A stretch of DNA of 64,000 nucleotides, from the NCBI GenBank assembly GCA_028867135.1, contig JAGWGW010000004.1, positions 1-64,000 of the forward strand. Direction: 5' to 3'. Shown one piece after another: positions 47,349-56,763 of the stretch; the stretch's first letter is position 1, and every line of letters starts with the position of its first letter. Both the position numbers and the translations under genes were made by a program. The notes under the pieces are model-generated. The model was not told the DNA's origin. It searched no databases and saw nothing but the letters and a program-made list of their open reading frames with translations. This stretch comes from Microcaldota archaeon. GTDB lineage: Archaea; Micrarchaeota; Micrarchaeia; Micrarchaeales; CABMGC01.

Positions 47349-49964
47349 CTATAAATCTTTAATATCTTTCGGAAAGCCATGGTTGGCGACCTTCAAACCA
47401 TGCGAAACCTTTCCCGGATCAGCCCCGTCAACCGCCATCCCGGAGCCGAAAACCAGGCCCAGAACAGCTGCCACTACCGCCCTCAGCAAACCCCTGGAGC
47501 TGCGGGCAGCGGCTCTTCCGCCCATCGCCTTTGAAGGCTCATTGGGCTGGCCGATAATAGGTCGGTACGCATTGTCCTTTTCTCCAGTTGTTTTTGCCAT
47601 AATCCCTTTGCCGATCCGCTGCCTGTTTTCTACAGCGGCGGGAAGGCCGTTTTTCCTGCGCGCTTCAGGCTCCTGAGCTGTTGATGCGATTACCTGAACG
47701 CCCACAGCTCTAGCCTTTGGCGATTTTTGCGCTTCAAAGGTATCGGCCCTGCGAATCATGCTTAGATTGCGGCTCGGCATGTAGTGCAGACCTATTGCAC
47801 TGCTGTTTTTCATCGAAACAGCTGAAACCGCAATGTTCTTTTCAGCTGCTATCGCCTTTTGCTGCTCCTTTCCATCCTTTAGGACATTCCTTTGTGCCTT
47901 ATTGTCCGCAGTTTCCTGGCCTCCGCGCATCCTCATGCCGGAAACCGTATAAGAAACAGCCAAATTGCTGTATGCAATTCTACTCCTAGACCGCATCTCA
48001 TCAAGCGCCTTCCTGTTGGAAGCCTTGTAATTCATAGAAGCCAATGCAAAAGTGCCGTCTGCCTGCTTTCTTACGCTATCGTTTTTGGTTAGAACGCTAG
48101 CTCCATATTGGTTGGTTGCAATGGCCGGCGCAGCCTTACCAAAACGCATGACCGCCTCATGGTGCATGGCCCCAACAGTTTGGATCTGCGTAGCATAGGC
48201 ATGCCTTGCGTGCTCATATCTGCCATTGGCGAAATGCACGGCACTGTTGAGATACTGATGCAGGAACGAAATTTCGGAGTTGCCGCCCAAGGTTGAAGCG
48301 CCAACCCTGAACTCGCAGGCTGCAACCTCCATGCATCTCTTGTAAACCGCATTATGGCTAGCTGCGTTTTGCGCATTCGCGAATAACATAGGACCGTCTC
48401 CAGCATGCTGCGTACTGCTAGAAATAATAGTGCCATGAATCGAATGGCCATTCGGAGTGACATGCACGCTGGGCTTTCCTGCGACCTTCTCCTCGGTATG
48501 CATGCCAGAAGCATCATGCTGCATCTTTGAGCCTGCTTTTTGGCCGTTTTTCAGCATGTGCATGGGCAGCGGCATGGAATATTGTAGGCCATGCGCTCCG
48601 GCATTGGCGTGATGCATCGACTGAGGGCCGGTAAACTGCCGCGCCTTCTGGTTATGCGCTTCCAACACCGCCCTATCGGCAAGCCTATAGCCTCCCTCCT
48701 GAATTCTGGTATTCAACTCGCCCTTGTGCACGGCGCTTCCATTCAGGAACTCGAGCATGCTCCCGCTCTTGCTGAACAATCTGATGCCGCTCTGCTCAAG
48801 CTCCCTCGCTGCATCTGGGGCAATGATCCCTCCTCCGAAAATCTGTATTCCGGACAGGTCGTGGCTCTTAACAGCGCTGACGGTCTCCAAGGCGACATCC
48901 TTGTGGAGATTGCTGGTCATGCTGAACCCTATCGCGCTTGCGCCCTCCTTCAGCGCTGCGGCAAGGATCTCCCCGTGGCTTTGCGCATTGCCCAGATAGA
49001 TGACATTGTGCCCTGCGTCAAACAGCGCCTGCATCGCCAGTTTCGCTCCCCTGTCATGGTACTCGTCTCCCGGCTTTGCCATCACGACCTTGCCCAAACC
49101 ATCCTTTCCATTGTCGAATATCCTTGCAATGTCCTTCCACAGCTCAGTTGCTCCATTGGCGAGGGATCTGAATGTAGAGCCGTCCGTAAGCTCATCCACC
49201 TTCCTGGTGCACCATATCGCTGAAAGGTACTCTGACGCGAATGACGTATCTGAGTTCTTCATGAAGTTCAGGAATCCGCTGCCGGTGAGCGCGTCTATCC
49301 TGCCAGTTTCCCCTACCGCCTTGGAGAACTCGCTCGATACCTTCCCGTCCTGCCTTATCACATCAATGACATCGTTGCTCATCACGCCCCTGTCTGTCAG
49401 CGCAGCAACGTTGCCGGTATCCCCTATCGAATAGAACCATTCGCTCGCCGCTTCTGTGCCTAGCCTGTTGAAGAAGCCTGCGGCATGCTGTTCAAACAGC
49501 CTTTCGTCGGTCAGCGCAGCAACGTTGCCTGTTGCCCTTACCTCAAACAGGAGCGAGCCGGCTATGTCGTCATCCAGGCTCTTCATCGAGTTGAGGAAAG
49601 CGCCGTCTGTCAATGCCTTGACGTCCTTAGTCTCCTGTATTGCAAATAGCAGCTCCCCCGCAACGAGCGCATCGAGCCTTTTTATCGCATCCCTGATTTC
49701 GCTCACCTTTTCCCCAGAGATTCCCGGTGAGGCGGCCTCTATTATCTCAGACGCATTGGATTCCACGAACTCCTTGGCCTGCTCCTTCAGCTCCTTCGCT
49801 ACCTTCTTCTTTTCAGTGTCCGTCAGTTTCAACCCCGTCTTGGCGGATACGCCGCAGGAAAAGCAGTCTACGCTGTTTCTGAGCTGTTCCATCCTGTTGG
49901 CTGATTTAACTGCTGACATAAAAGCTCCCCCGGCAATCTCCAGATAATGCGGCGCATGGGCCAT
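47349..49964 (-). CDS. 871-aa protein: about 5 degenerate ALTD repeats + B12-binding-like domain + long low-complexity C-terminus with TM
   Basis: ETKDVKALTDGAFLNSM / ATGNVAALTDERLF / DTGNVAALTDRGVM / ETGRIDALTGSGFLNFM / CTRKVDELTDGSTF; DEYHDRGAKLAMQALFDAGHNVIYLGNAQSHGEILAAALKEGASAIGFSMTSNL...IQIFGGGIIAPDAARELEQSGI. Confidence 0.7.
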   Translation of the reverse strand: MAHAPHYLEIAGGAFMSAVKSANRMEQLRNSVDCFSCGVSAKTGLKLTDTEKKKVAKELKEQAKEFVESNASEIIEAASPGISGEKVSEIRDAIKRLDALVAGELLFAIQETKDVKALTDGAFLNSMKSLDDDIAGSLLFEVRATGNVAALTDERLFEQHAAGFFNRLGTEAASEWFYSIGDTGNVAALTDRGVMSNDVIDVIRQDGKVSSEFSKAVGETGRIDALTGSGFLNFMKNSDTSFASEYLSAIWCTRKVDELTDGSTFRSLANGATELWKDIARIFDNGKDGLGKVVMAKPGDEYHDRGAKLAMQALFDAGHNVIYLGNAQSHGEILAAALKEGASAIGFSMTSNLHKDVALETVSAVKSHDLSGIQIFGGGIIAPDAARELEQSGIRLFSKSGSMLEFLNGSAVHKGELNTRIQEGGYRLADRAVLEAHNQKARQFTGPQSMHHANAGAHGLQYSMPLPMHMLKNGQKAGSKMQHDASGMHTEEKVAGKPSVHVTPNGHSIHGTIISSSTQHAGDGPMLFANAQNAASHNAVYKRCMEVAACEFRVGASTLGGNSEISFLHQYLNSAVHFANGRYEHARHAYATQIQTVGAMHHEAVMRFGKAAPAIATNQYGASVLTKNDSVRKQADGTFALASMNYKASNRKALDEMRSRSRIAYSNLAVSYTVSGMRMRGGQETADNKAQRNVLKDGKEQQKAIAAEKNIAVSAVSMKNSSAIGLHYMPSRNLSMIRRADTFEAQKSPKARAVGVQVIASTAQEPEARRKNGLPAAVENRQRIGKGIMAKTTGEKDNAYRPIIGQPNEPSKAMGGRAAARSSRGLLRAVVAAVLGLVFGSGMAVDGADPGKVSHGLKVANHGFPKDIKDL

Positions 49965-50015
49965 ATTACCGGATAAATCATACTACTTCCGAATCAAAAG
50001 TTTATATAGATGCCT

Positions 50016-50771
50016 TTATCCTGAACCTGCATCCCAGACATCTGCTGATATCCTCTCTGGCTTCACTCCCAGTGAGACCAGCGCATCCTTTATCGCCTTC
50101 ACGAATGCCGGGGGCCCGCATATGTAGCATGCCCTTTCGGCAACATCCTGCGAATGCCTCCTTATCATCTCCGCATCGATGTGGCCCTTCTCGCCGCTCC
50201 AGTTGTCTGTAGGCTGCGGCCTCGTGACCGTTATCGTGGCCTTGAGGTTTATGCTCTTCGCCAGCTGCCCGAGCTCCTCCTTCCTTATTATCTCTGTAGG
50301 GTACTTCACGCTGTACAATAGGTCTACGTCATTTCCTGACTTGAGCCTGTCTATCTGCCTAAGCATCGACACGAATGGCGCAAGGCCCGTCCCCCCCGCA
50401 ACGAACAGCACCTTCCTGTTCTCGCTCGGAATGAACCTGAACTGCCCGTACGGCCCCTTTACGTAATAGCTGTCGCCTATGCCGGCGTCAACGAAATGCG
50501 ACGTATGCTCAAGCGCGGTTCCCATATGCGACCTCTTGACTATGTAGAGCTCCATGACAGCCGACGCAGGGTCGGACGCGATCGAGAACGATTTCGCAAG
50601 GTACCTCTTGTTGTCCTTGTCGATTCCCGCTATCATTATGAACATGCCTGGGTCGAAGCCCATCTCGGCGCCGTCTTCGGGGGCAAGCCTTATCGTCAGC
50701 ACCTCCGGAGTCTCGTCTATCTTCTCAGTAAGCCTGTAGAGCTTCTCCGATACCTGCACAGGTTGAGCCAT
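50016..50771 (-). CDS. FAD/NAD(P)-binding ferredoxin/flavodoxin reductase-like oxidoreductase
   Basis: YLAKSFSIASDP; YYVKGPYGQFRF; VLFVAGGTGLAPFVSMLR; ACYICGPPAFVKAIKDAL. Confidence 0.88.
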   Translation of the reverse strand: MAQPVQVSEKLYRLTEKIDETPEVLTIRLAPEDGAEMGFDPGMFIMIAGIDKDNKRYLAKSFSIASDPASAVMELYIVKRSHMGTALEHTSHFVDAGIGDSYYVKGPYGQFRFIPSENRKVLFVAGGTGLAPFVSMLRQIDRLKSGNDVDLLYSVKYPTEIIRKEELGQLAKSINLKATITVTRPQPTDNWSGEKGHIDAEMIRRHSQDVAERACYICGPPAFVKAIKDALVSLGVKPERISADVWDAGSG

Positions 50772-50876
50772 CCAAACCACACCAATTAAATTGCGCCTGC
50801 AATGCACAGGCTAATGCCAAAAGGACATTAGTCAAGTTATATAAAGGCAAGAACATATTAAATCCTTATTGGTTTT

Positions 50877-51350
50877 ATGAAGCTGGACAAGCTCGACATG
50901 CGCATACTGGAGCTGCTTCAGGAATCCTCGATGCTCTCTCCAAGGCTGTCCAAGATAGCGGAGAAGGCGGACACGACCAACGCCACGATATACAGGCGGA
51001 TAGAGGCTATGAGGAAGGAAGGCATAATAATAGGCCACACCACAAGGATAGACTCGAACCTCATCTCTAGGAAGCTCGAGGCGCTGATATACATCAAGCT
51101 TCAGAGGAACGCGTCAAAGGACGATAGGGACAGGGTATCGACCACGCTCTACAAGTCAAACAACGTCGATTCGCTCTACGTGCCGATAGGCAGCTGGAAC
51201 TTCATAATAAAGACCGGGCACCAGAGCCTGGACGAACTGAGCAACTTCATAAGAGATGAAATAGATAAGCTGCCCGTCAACGAGATGAGAGTTGAGATAA
51301 TCTCGAAGACCATGAAGGAATCCCAGGGCAACATACCTGAAAAAGCCTAG
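50877..51350 (+). CDS. Lrp/AsnC family regulator
   Basis: LDMRILELLQESSMLSPRLSKIAEKADTTNATIYRRIEAMRKEGIIIGHT. Confidence 0.85.
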   Translation: MKLDKLDMRILELLQESSMLSPRLSKIAEKADTTNATIYRRIEAMRKEGIIIGHTTRIDSNLISRKLEALIYIKLQRNASKDDRDRVSTTLYKSNNVDSLYVPIGSWNFIIKTGHQSLDELSNFIRDEIDKLPVNEMRVEIISKTMKESQGNIPEKA

Positions 51351-51682
51351 CTGCTCTTCGCATTCGTTATGCTGTCGACTATTCTCTCGAACTTCTCTAC
51401 CGACTTTATGACATCCTTGAGCTTCGGGTTTATGTTGTACCCAAGGTCGTATCCCCTTTCAGTCCTTATGTGCGTAGGCTGCAGCACGCTCAGGTTCATG
51501 GAAAGGTTCCTGAGGGTTATGATAAGCGTCTTTCTGGTGAATTTCTTGCCGAGTATCGTATAAAGTTCTCTTGTAGTTCTGGGAGACTTTACCATCAGCA
51601 GCTTCAGGACCGCGTAGTTCGGCTTGCTCAGCAGCTTTCTTATAAGCCATATTTCGTCATTATCTTTCTCTCTCCTTGACAT
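51347..51682 (-). CDS. Winged-helix transcriptional regulator-like
   Basis: LLMVKSPRTTRELYTILGKKFTRKTLIITLRNLSM. Confidence 0.6.
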   Translation of the reverse strand: MSRREKDNDEIWLIRKLLSKPNYAVLKLLMVKSPRTTRELYTILGKKFTRKTLIITLRNLSMNLSVLQPTHIRTERGYDLGYNINPKLKDVIKSVEKFERIVDSITNAKSS

Positions 51683-51871
51683 TAATATCCGATTATACCA
51701 TACAGGTTAGATTTTATAAATATATACAATTATTTAGCCGAAAATAAAACAAAACCCAAAATCCGCCTTTTAATGAAGCGACCAGAAAGATATAAATATC
51801 TTTTTCTATATATCTAAGTATAAGTTTAGATACTTAAATAAAATAATAATTAATCTAACTAACGTAATCTA

Positions 51872-52747
51872 TTAAGATGCGATATACCCATATTGCCAGT
51901 TCGCGTTCCAAATTACGTTAGTTGGAATTCCTTGGTTGTTGTTCCCCGAATAGTCGTTTGCGTCACCATTCAGCGGCCACCATGCAACGAGATGCTGTAG
52001 ATCTATTGGCACACCAGCAATTCCTTCCTGATAAAGCGCTTTTATCGTGTTATTGTCAATGGAGATATTGTACATCTGTATATTTGACATGGATCCATTG
52101 AAGTAATTATAAGTGCAGCAGAATCCAGATTCGCTGCCAATAGCAAGTCCATTCAGGTCAAGATTTGGTAATGCATTTTGTGCCACGATTCCAACTTGTT
52201 TTCCATTAACATAAAAAACAACATCTATGCCATTGTAGGTATAGCCAATCTGATTCCATTTATTGCTAGATACACTTGCACTGCTTTGAGGCCATACGCC
52301 TCCAGCGCCGCAATCATCCAACAACATCTGATAAGGTGAATTGCTCTGAACCTTGAATAGATAACCATTATTGCAAACCCCTATTGTGGGTCCTATCAGC
52401 GGATTGCCAGAAGGAGAATACGTGCCAGAGATATATGCCCACAAGAGCATTGTCCTATTTCTTGTTAAGATTACTGAGGATGATACCAGAAGTAGGCCAT
52501 TGTCGCTTCCAAATTTTGCGACATATTTCGGAATCAAATTATTACACTGTCCAGCAAGGCTGGTCCCTGCTAATGTTCTTATTACTTGACACGACCCTGG
52601 GGTTGCTGTTGGTTGCAGATTGACAAGATTAAATATTCCGATACTATAAAGCAACACCATGACTATAGCAATTGCAAGTATAGCCCAACCATAAGTCATC
52701 AGGTACTCCATCGCTGATTGGACTCTATACTTCATTACTTCACTCAA
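51872..52747 (-). CDS. Type-IV-pilin-like N-terminus fused to LamG-like domain (paralog of 31446-32351)
   Basis: VQSAMEYLMTYGWAILAIAIVMVLLYSIGIFN; GSCQVIRTLAGTSLAGQCNNLIPKYVAKF; LYQEGIAGVPIDLQHLVAWWPLNGDANDYSGN. Confidence 0.8.
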   Translation of the reverse strand: MSEVMKYRVQSAMEYLMTYGWAILAIAIVMVLLYSIGIFNLVNLQPTATPGSCQVIRTLAGTSLAGQCNNLIPKYVAKFGSDNGLLLVSSSVILTRNRTMLLWAYISGTYSPSGNPLIGPTIGVCNNGYLFKVQSNSPYQMLLDDCGAGGVWPQSSASVSSNKWNQIGYTYNGIDVVFYVNGKQVGIVAQNALPNLDLNGLAIGSESGFCCTYNYFNGSMSNIQMYNISIDNNTIKALYQEGIAGVPIDLQHLVAWWPLNGDANDYSGNNNQGIPTNVIWNANWQYGYIAS

Positions 52748-52809
52748 GGTTAATTGACTATACTCTATTTTTACAAAGTTAGAATATATAAACTTTACAC
52801 TGAGTAACT

Positions 52810-53073
52810 ATGTCATCCAACGATTTGGCAATTAAGGATATAGTACTCCAACCATATGTTGTTGAGATACTAAAAGAACTAAAAACTCCTAAACGATTTA
52901 AAGACTTAATAAAAATAACTACAGCACAAACCTTATCTGTAAAACTTACAAAATTGAAGAAATACGGTTTAATAACATCAGTGCCCGTTTCAATAAAGGA
53001 TAACTACGCAAATGGTTATGTCCTTACTGATAAAGGTAGAAAAATAATCAAAGTCCTAGAAACCATAAAGTAG
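52810..53073 (+). CDS. Winged-helix transcriptional regulator, divergent from pilin-LamG gene
   Basis: VVEILKELKTPKRFKDLIKITTAQTLSVKLTKLKKYGLITS...YVLTDKGRKII. Confidence 0.7.
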   Translation: MSSNDLAIKDIVLQPYVVEILKELKTPKRFKDLIKITTAQTLSVKLTKLKKYGLITSVPVSIKDNYANGYVLTDKGRKIIKVLETIK

Positions 53074-53085
53074 TCCGAGAATCAG

Positions 53086-53175
53086 CTAGGCAATGGTGCC
53101 ATAGCCAGACAGTCTCCATCTCTGGGCGAAGTTCCTCAGTACTGATATCTTCGACTTCCTGTCTATGCATATCAT
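53086..53175 (-). pseudogene. Fragment of an aIF2-gamma gene (3'-terminal 29 codons + stop)
   Basis: MICIDRKSKISVLRNFAQRWRLSGYGTIA* vs intact gene end MICIDRKSKISILRNFAQRWRLSGYGTLV* (57886-57974). Confidence 0.88.
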
Positions 53176-53272
53176 GAGGCAAGAACATGAACAAAGCAAA
53201 ATATCTACCTATACATATTCACATCCAAAGCCTTTAATACTTAGTCATATAAGTAATACATGTGTGATTTGT

Positions 53273-53500
53273 ATGGATATCACGATAAGGGGCCTGCAGG
53301 ATGCAGTATTCAGGAAGTTCAAGGCCAAGGCAGCGGAAGAGGACATGAGGCTAGGCGATGCGCTTACACAGGCAATCGAACTGTGGCTCAAGGGACGGAA
53401 TAAAAGACCAAAAGGCAGGCTCAGCGATATAAGCATAACGAATTGGGGCAAGGGCACTGAGCATTCAAGCACCGAAGTCGATAAGATAGTCTACGGTTAG
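53273..53500 (+). CDS. VapB-like antitoxin
   Basis: MDITIRGLQDAVFRKFKAKAAEEDMRLGDALTQAIELWL; directly upstream of PIN-domain toxin. Confidence 0.7.
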   Translation: MDITIRGLQDAVFRKFKAKAAEEDMRLGDALTQAIELWLKGRNKRPKGRLSDISITNWGKGTEHSSTEVDKIVYG

Positions 53501-53503
53501 CGC

Positions 53504-53914
53504 ATGATCTTCATTGATACAAGCCTCATAGTGGCTTATGCAAACGCAGAAGACGAATTTCATAGCAGAGCCGTCGAGATAGTGACAGAAATTGATGGAG
53601 GAAAGTACGGTATGGGGGTAATTACAGATTATATATTTGACGAGATCATGACGACATTGCTCGCAAGAACAAGGAACCTTAAATTGGTTGTGGAAAACGG
53701 TAACAAGTTGCTGGATGCGACCCTTTTCATAAACCTGAATATCGACTCTGACATATTTGGAAGCACATGGAAGATCTTCAAGGAGCAGCAAAAATCCAGG
53801 CTCAGCTTCACGGACTGCAGCATAATTGCAACATGCCGAGCAAACGGAATAGCGAACTTGGCTACCTTTGATAGGGCGTTAAAGGAGAGCAGCAAACTTA
53901 CCATAGTTGACTAA
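53504..53914 (+). CDS. VapC-like PIN-domain toxin
   Basis: MIFIDTSLIVAYANAEDEFHSRA; LSFTDCSIIATCRANGIANLATFDRAL. Confidence 0.85.
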   Translation: MIFIDTSLIVAYANAEDEFHSRAVEIVTEIDGGKYGMGVITDYIFDEIMTTLLARTRNLKLVVENGNKLLDATLFINLNIDSDIFGSTWKIFKEQQKSRLSFTDCSIIATCRANGIANLATFDRALKESSKLTIVD

Positions 53915-54191
53915 ATCGCCACTATTCTTGAATTGATTCGACAGCGATGATCTAGCAATTTTCTAAATACGTTAACTATAACATCAGCTATTCAAATATG
54001 TAGATCATTTACGCGAATACATAGCTAGAAATTTCAAAGGGAGGTTCGGAGAAGCTCTTTGCTATTACGTATATAAAAAGTAGCATTATCGTATCAGCAA
54101 ACGGCACAGAAAGGCTTTATATCCTTTTTCTTCTCTAATCATATATACGTTATTCTCGGGGAACGTACTTTCTCATGTTTTTGGAATATCT

Positions 54192-56354
54192 ATGGCTAGC
54201 GAGATAGAGCTTACAGTCGCCGACGCTCTTGTGACCGATTCTGGAAGGTCCATTGCTAGGATAGACACCAAATCAAGGCAGGACCTAGACCTTCTCACGG
54301 GAGATATCGTAGAGCTGAAGCGCAAGGGCAAGTCCACAGCTGCTGTCGTATGGCAGGCGCATCCCAGCGACGAAGGACTGGGATTCATAAGAATTGACGG
54401 TTACCTGAGGCAGAACCTGGGGGTAGGGATAGGGGACAAGATATTCGTATCAAAGGCAACGATAAAGGATGCGGAAAAGGTCATCCTCGCGCCGCCTCCA
54501 GGCCAGAAGCCCCCCCTTTCACCTGACTTTGCAGAATACGCAAAGAGAAGGCTCGAGAACAGGCCTATCGTGAAGGGAGACTCGATACCAATACCAATGT
54601 TCGGGCTTATCTTTAACTTCCTGGTGATACAGGTTCTGCCTCACGGGATAACAAAGGTCACAAGGGATACGAAGGTCATAGTCAAGGAGGAGCCAGTATC
54701 AGAATCGCAGGTCAAGATCGCAGAAGTGCATTACGAAGATATAGGAGGGCTTGACGATGTCAAGCAGAAGATAAGGGAGATGGTGGAGCTGCCGATAAGG
54801 TATCCTGAGCTCTTCGAAAGATTGGGAATAGAACCACCCAAGGGGGTGCTTCTGTACGGCCCTCCAGGAACAGGAAAGACGCTGCTTGCGAAAGCGGTCG
54901 CAAACGAGAGCGATGTCAACTTCATATCAATCTCTGGCCCTGAGCTTGTCAGCAAGTTCGTCGGAGAGAGCGAGGAGAAGCTGAGGGAGATATTCAAGAG
55001 TGCGAACGAGAAGGCACCCACAATCCTATTCATGGATGAGATAGACGCGATAGCGCCAAAGAGGGAGGAATCGACGAACGAGGTTGAGAGGAGGATGGTA
55101 TCGCAGCTTCTTACGCTAATGGACGGAATGGCCCAGCGCGGCCAGGTCATAGTCCTCGCAGCCACGAACAGGCCTGATGCAATAGACCCCGCCTTGAGAA
55201 GGCCAGGAAGGTTCGACCGTGAGATAGAAATAGGCGTGCCGAACAGGGATGCGAGGAAGCAGATACTGCAGGTGCACACTAGGCACATGCCGATATCAAA
55301 GGATGTAAATGTAGACGAGCTTGCTAACATGACCCATGGGTACACGGGCGCCGACATCACGGCTCTTGTGAGAGAGGCCGCAATGTCAACCCTCAGAAGG
55401 TTCCTGCCTCAGATACTCGACAAGCAGACGATACCAAACGAGATCCTCGAGAAGCTTTACCTTACAAGGGACGATTTCATCTATGCTCTCAAGAGCATAC
55501 AGCCGAGCGCGCTACGTGAGGTCTTCATAGAGAGGCCCAACGTTCACTGGAACGACGTCGGAGGCCTTAACAAGGCCAAGGAGGACCTCAAGGAAGCAAT
55601 AGACATGCCGCTTAAGTACGCTGAAGACTTCGCTAAGATGGGGATAAGGCCGATAAAGGGCATACTGCTGGTAGGGCCTCCGGGAACAGGAAAGACGCTG
55701 CTCGCAAAGGCGATCGCCACTGAGCGCGAGACGAACTTCATAGCAATCAACGGGCCAGAGGTTCTCAACAAGTTCGTCGGAGAGAGCGAAAGGACCATTA
55801 GGGAGATATTCAGGAAGGCGAGGCTCGCTGCCCCGTGCATCATTTTCATAGACGAGATAGACTCGATAACCAATACTGTCGATTATCCTGGAGGAGAGGG
55901 AGGAGTGCCTGTAGCGGAGAGGGTGGTCGCAACGCTGCTCACCGAGATGGACGGGCTTGAGGAATCAAAGAACGTTTTCGTGCTTGCAGCGACCAACAGC
56001 CCCGAAAAGATAGAGCCTGCGCTGCTGAGGGCCGGTAGGTTCGACAAGATAATAGAGATCCCCATGCCCGACGGCGACGCGCGCCTCGAGATATTCAAGA
56101 TACACACGAAGAGGATGCCTCTTGACAAGGATGTAGACCTCGGCCAGCTTGCAGACGAGACCGAGAACTACACCAGCGCCGAGATAGAGAACATATGCCG
56201 TGAAGCTGGGATGAACGCGATAAGGAACAAGAAGGACATAGTCAACATGAAGGACTTCGACAAGGCGCTCAAGGAGATAAAGCCCTCCATACCAAAGGAG
56301 GTGAGCGAGAGGATAAAGAGGTTCAAGGATGAGCCCGAAAGCATGTACAGGTAG
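54192..56354 (+). CDS. Cdc48/VCP-type AAA+ ATPase (two AAA domains)
   Basis: GPPGTGKTLLAKAVANES and GPPGTGKTLLAKAIATER; FMDEIDAIAPKRE; FIDEIDSI; N-terminal double-psi-barrel-like region. Confidence 0.95.
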   Translation: MASEIELTVADALVTDSGRSIARIDTKSRQDLDLLTGDIVELKRKGKSTAAVVWQAHPSDEGLGFIRIDGYLRQNLGVGIGDKIFVSKATIKDAEKVILAPPPGQKPPLSPDFAEYAKRRLENRPIVKGDSIPIPMFGLIFNFLVIQVLPHGITKVTRDTKVIVKEEPVSESQVKIAEVHYEDIGGLDDVKQKIREMVELPIRYPELFERLGIEPPKGVLLYGPPGTGKTLLAKAVANESDVNFISISGPELVSKFVGESEEKLREIFKSANEKAPTILFMDEIDAIAPKREESTNEVERRMVSQLLTLMDGMAQRGQVIVLAATNRPDAIDPALRRPGRFDREIEIGVPNRDARKQILQVHTRHMPISKDVNVDELANMTHGYTGADITALVREAAMSTLRRFLPQILDKQTIPNEILEKLYLTRDDFIYALKSIQPSALREVFIERPNVHWNDVGGLNKAKEDLKEAIDMPLKYAEDFAKMGIRPIKGILLVGPPGTGKTLLAKAIATERETNFIAINGPEVLNKFVGESERTIREIFRKARLAAPCIIFIDEIDSITNTVDYPGGEGGVPVAERVVATLLTEMDGLEESKNVFVLAATNSPEKIEPALLRAGRFDKIIEIPMPDGDARLEIFKIHTKRMPLDKDVDLGQLADETENYTSAEIENICREAGMNAIRNKKDIVNMKDFDKALKEIKPSIPKEVSERIKRFKDEPESMYR

Positions 56355-56373
56355 TTTGCACTAACGTGATTTG

Positions 56374-56763
56374 ATGAAGATAGTATACTCTGACAAGAAA
56401 AGCGGCAAGACAGCACAGCAGGAGGTAAGCAAGGAGAGCGAAGGAACGCTTATCGGAAAGAAGATGGGCGAGGTGATAGACGGCTTCGCAATAGGGCTTG
56501 AAGGGTTCAAGCTTCAGATAACAGGGCTGAGCGACAACACAGGGGCGCCATCGAGACCCGAGATAGAAGGCACGAGGAAGGCAAGGCCTTTGCTGAGCTC
56601 GGGTCCTGGAATAAGGAAGAGCAAATCAGGGTTCAGGACCAGGAGAATGCTAAGGGGAAACACGATAAGCGCAGATACCGTGCAGATAAACACCGTCATA
56701 ACCGAATACGGCCAGAAACCTTTGGAGGAGCTGTTCAAGCCTAAGGCGAAGGCTGAGCAATGA
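56374..56763 (+). CDS. rps6e: Ribosomal protein eS6
   Basis: GTLIGKKMGEVIDG...GFKLQITGLSDNTGAPSRPEIEG; start ATG 56374. Confidence 0.9.
   Translation: MKIVYSDKKSGKTAQQEVSKESEGTLIGKKMGEVIDGFAIGLEGFKLQITGLSDNTGAPSRPEIEGTRKARPLLSSGPGIRKSKSGFRTRRMLRGNTISADTVQINTVITEYGQKPLEELFKPKAKAEQ

Noticed and set aside
48591-49223. 210-aa plus-strand ORF opposite the 871-aa protein
   Set aside because: The minus frame spans the whole 2.6 kb with repeats and a recognisable domain; this one is a shadow.
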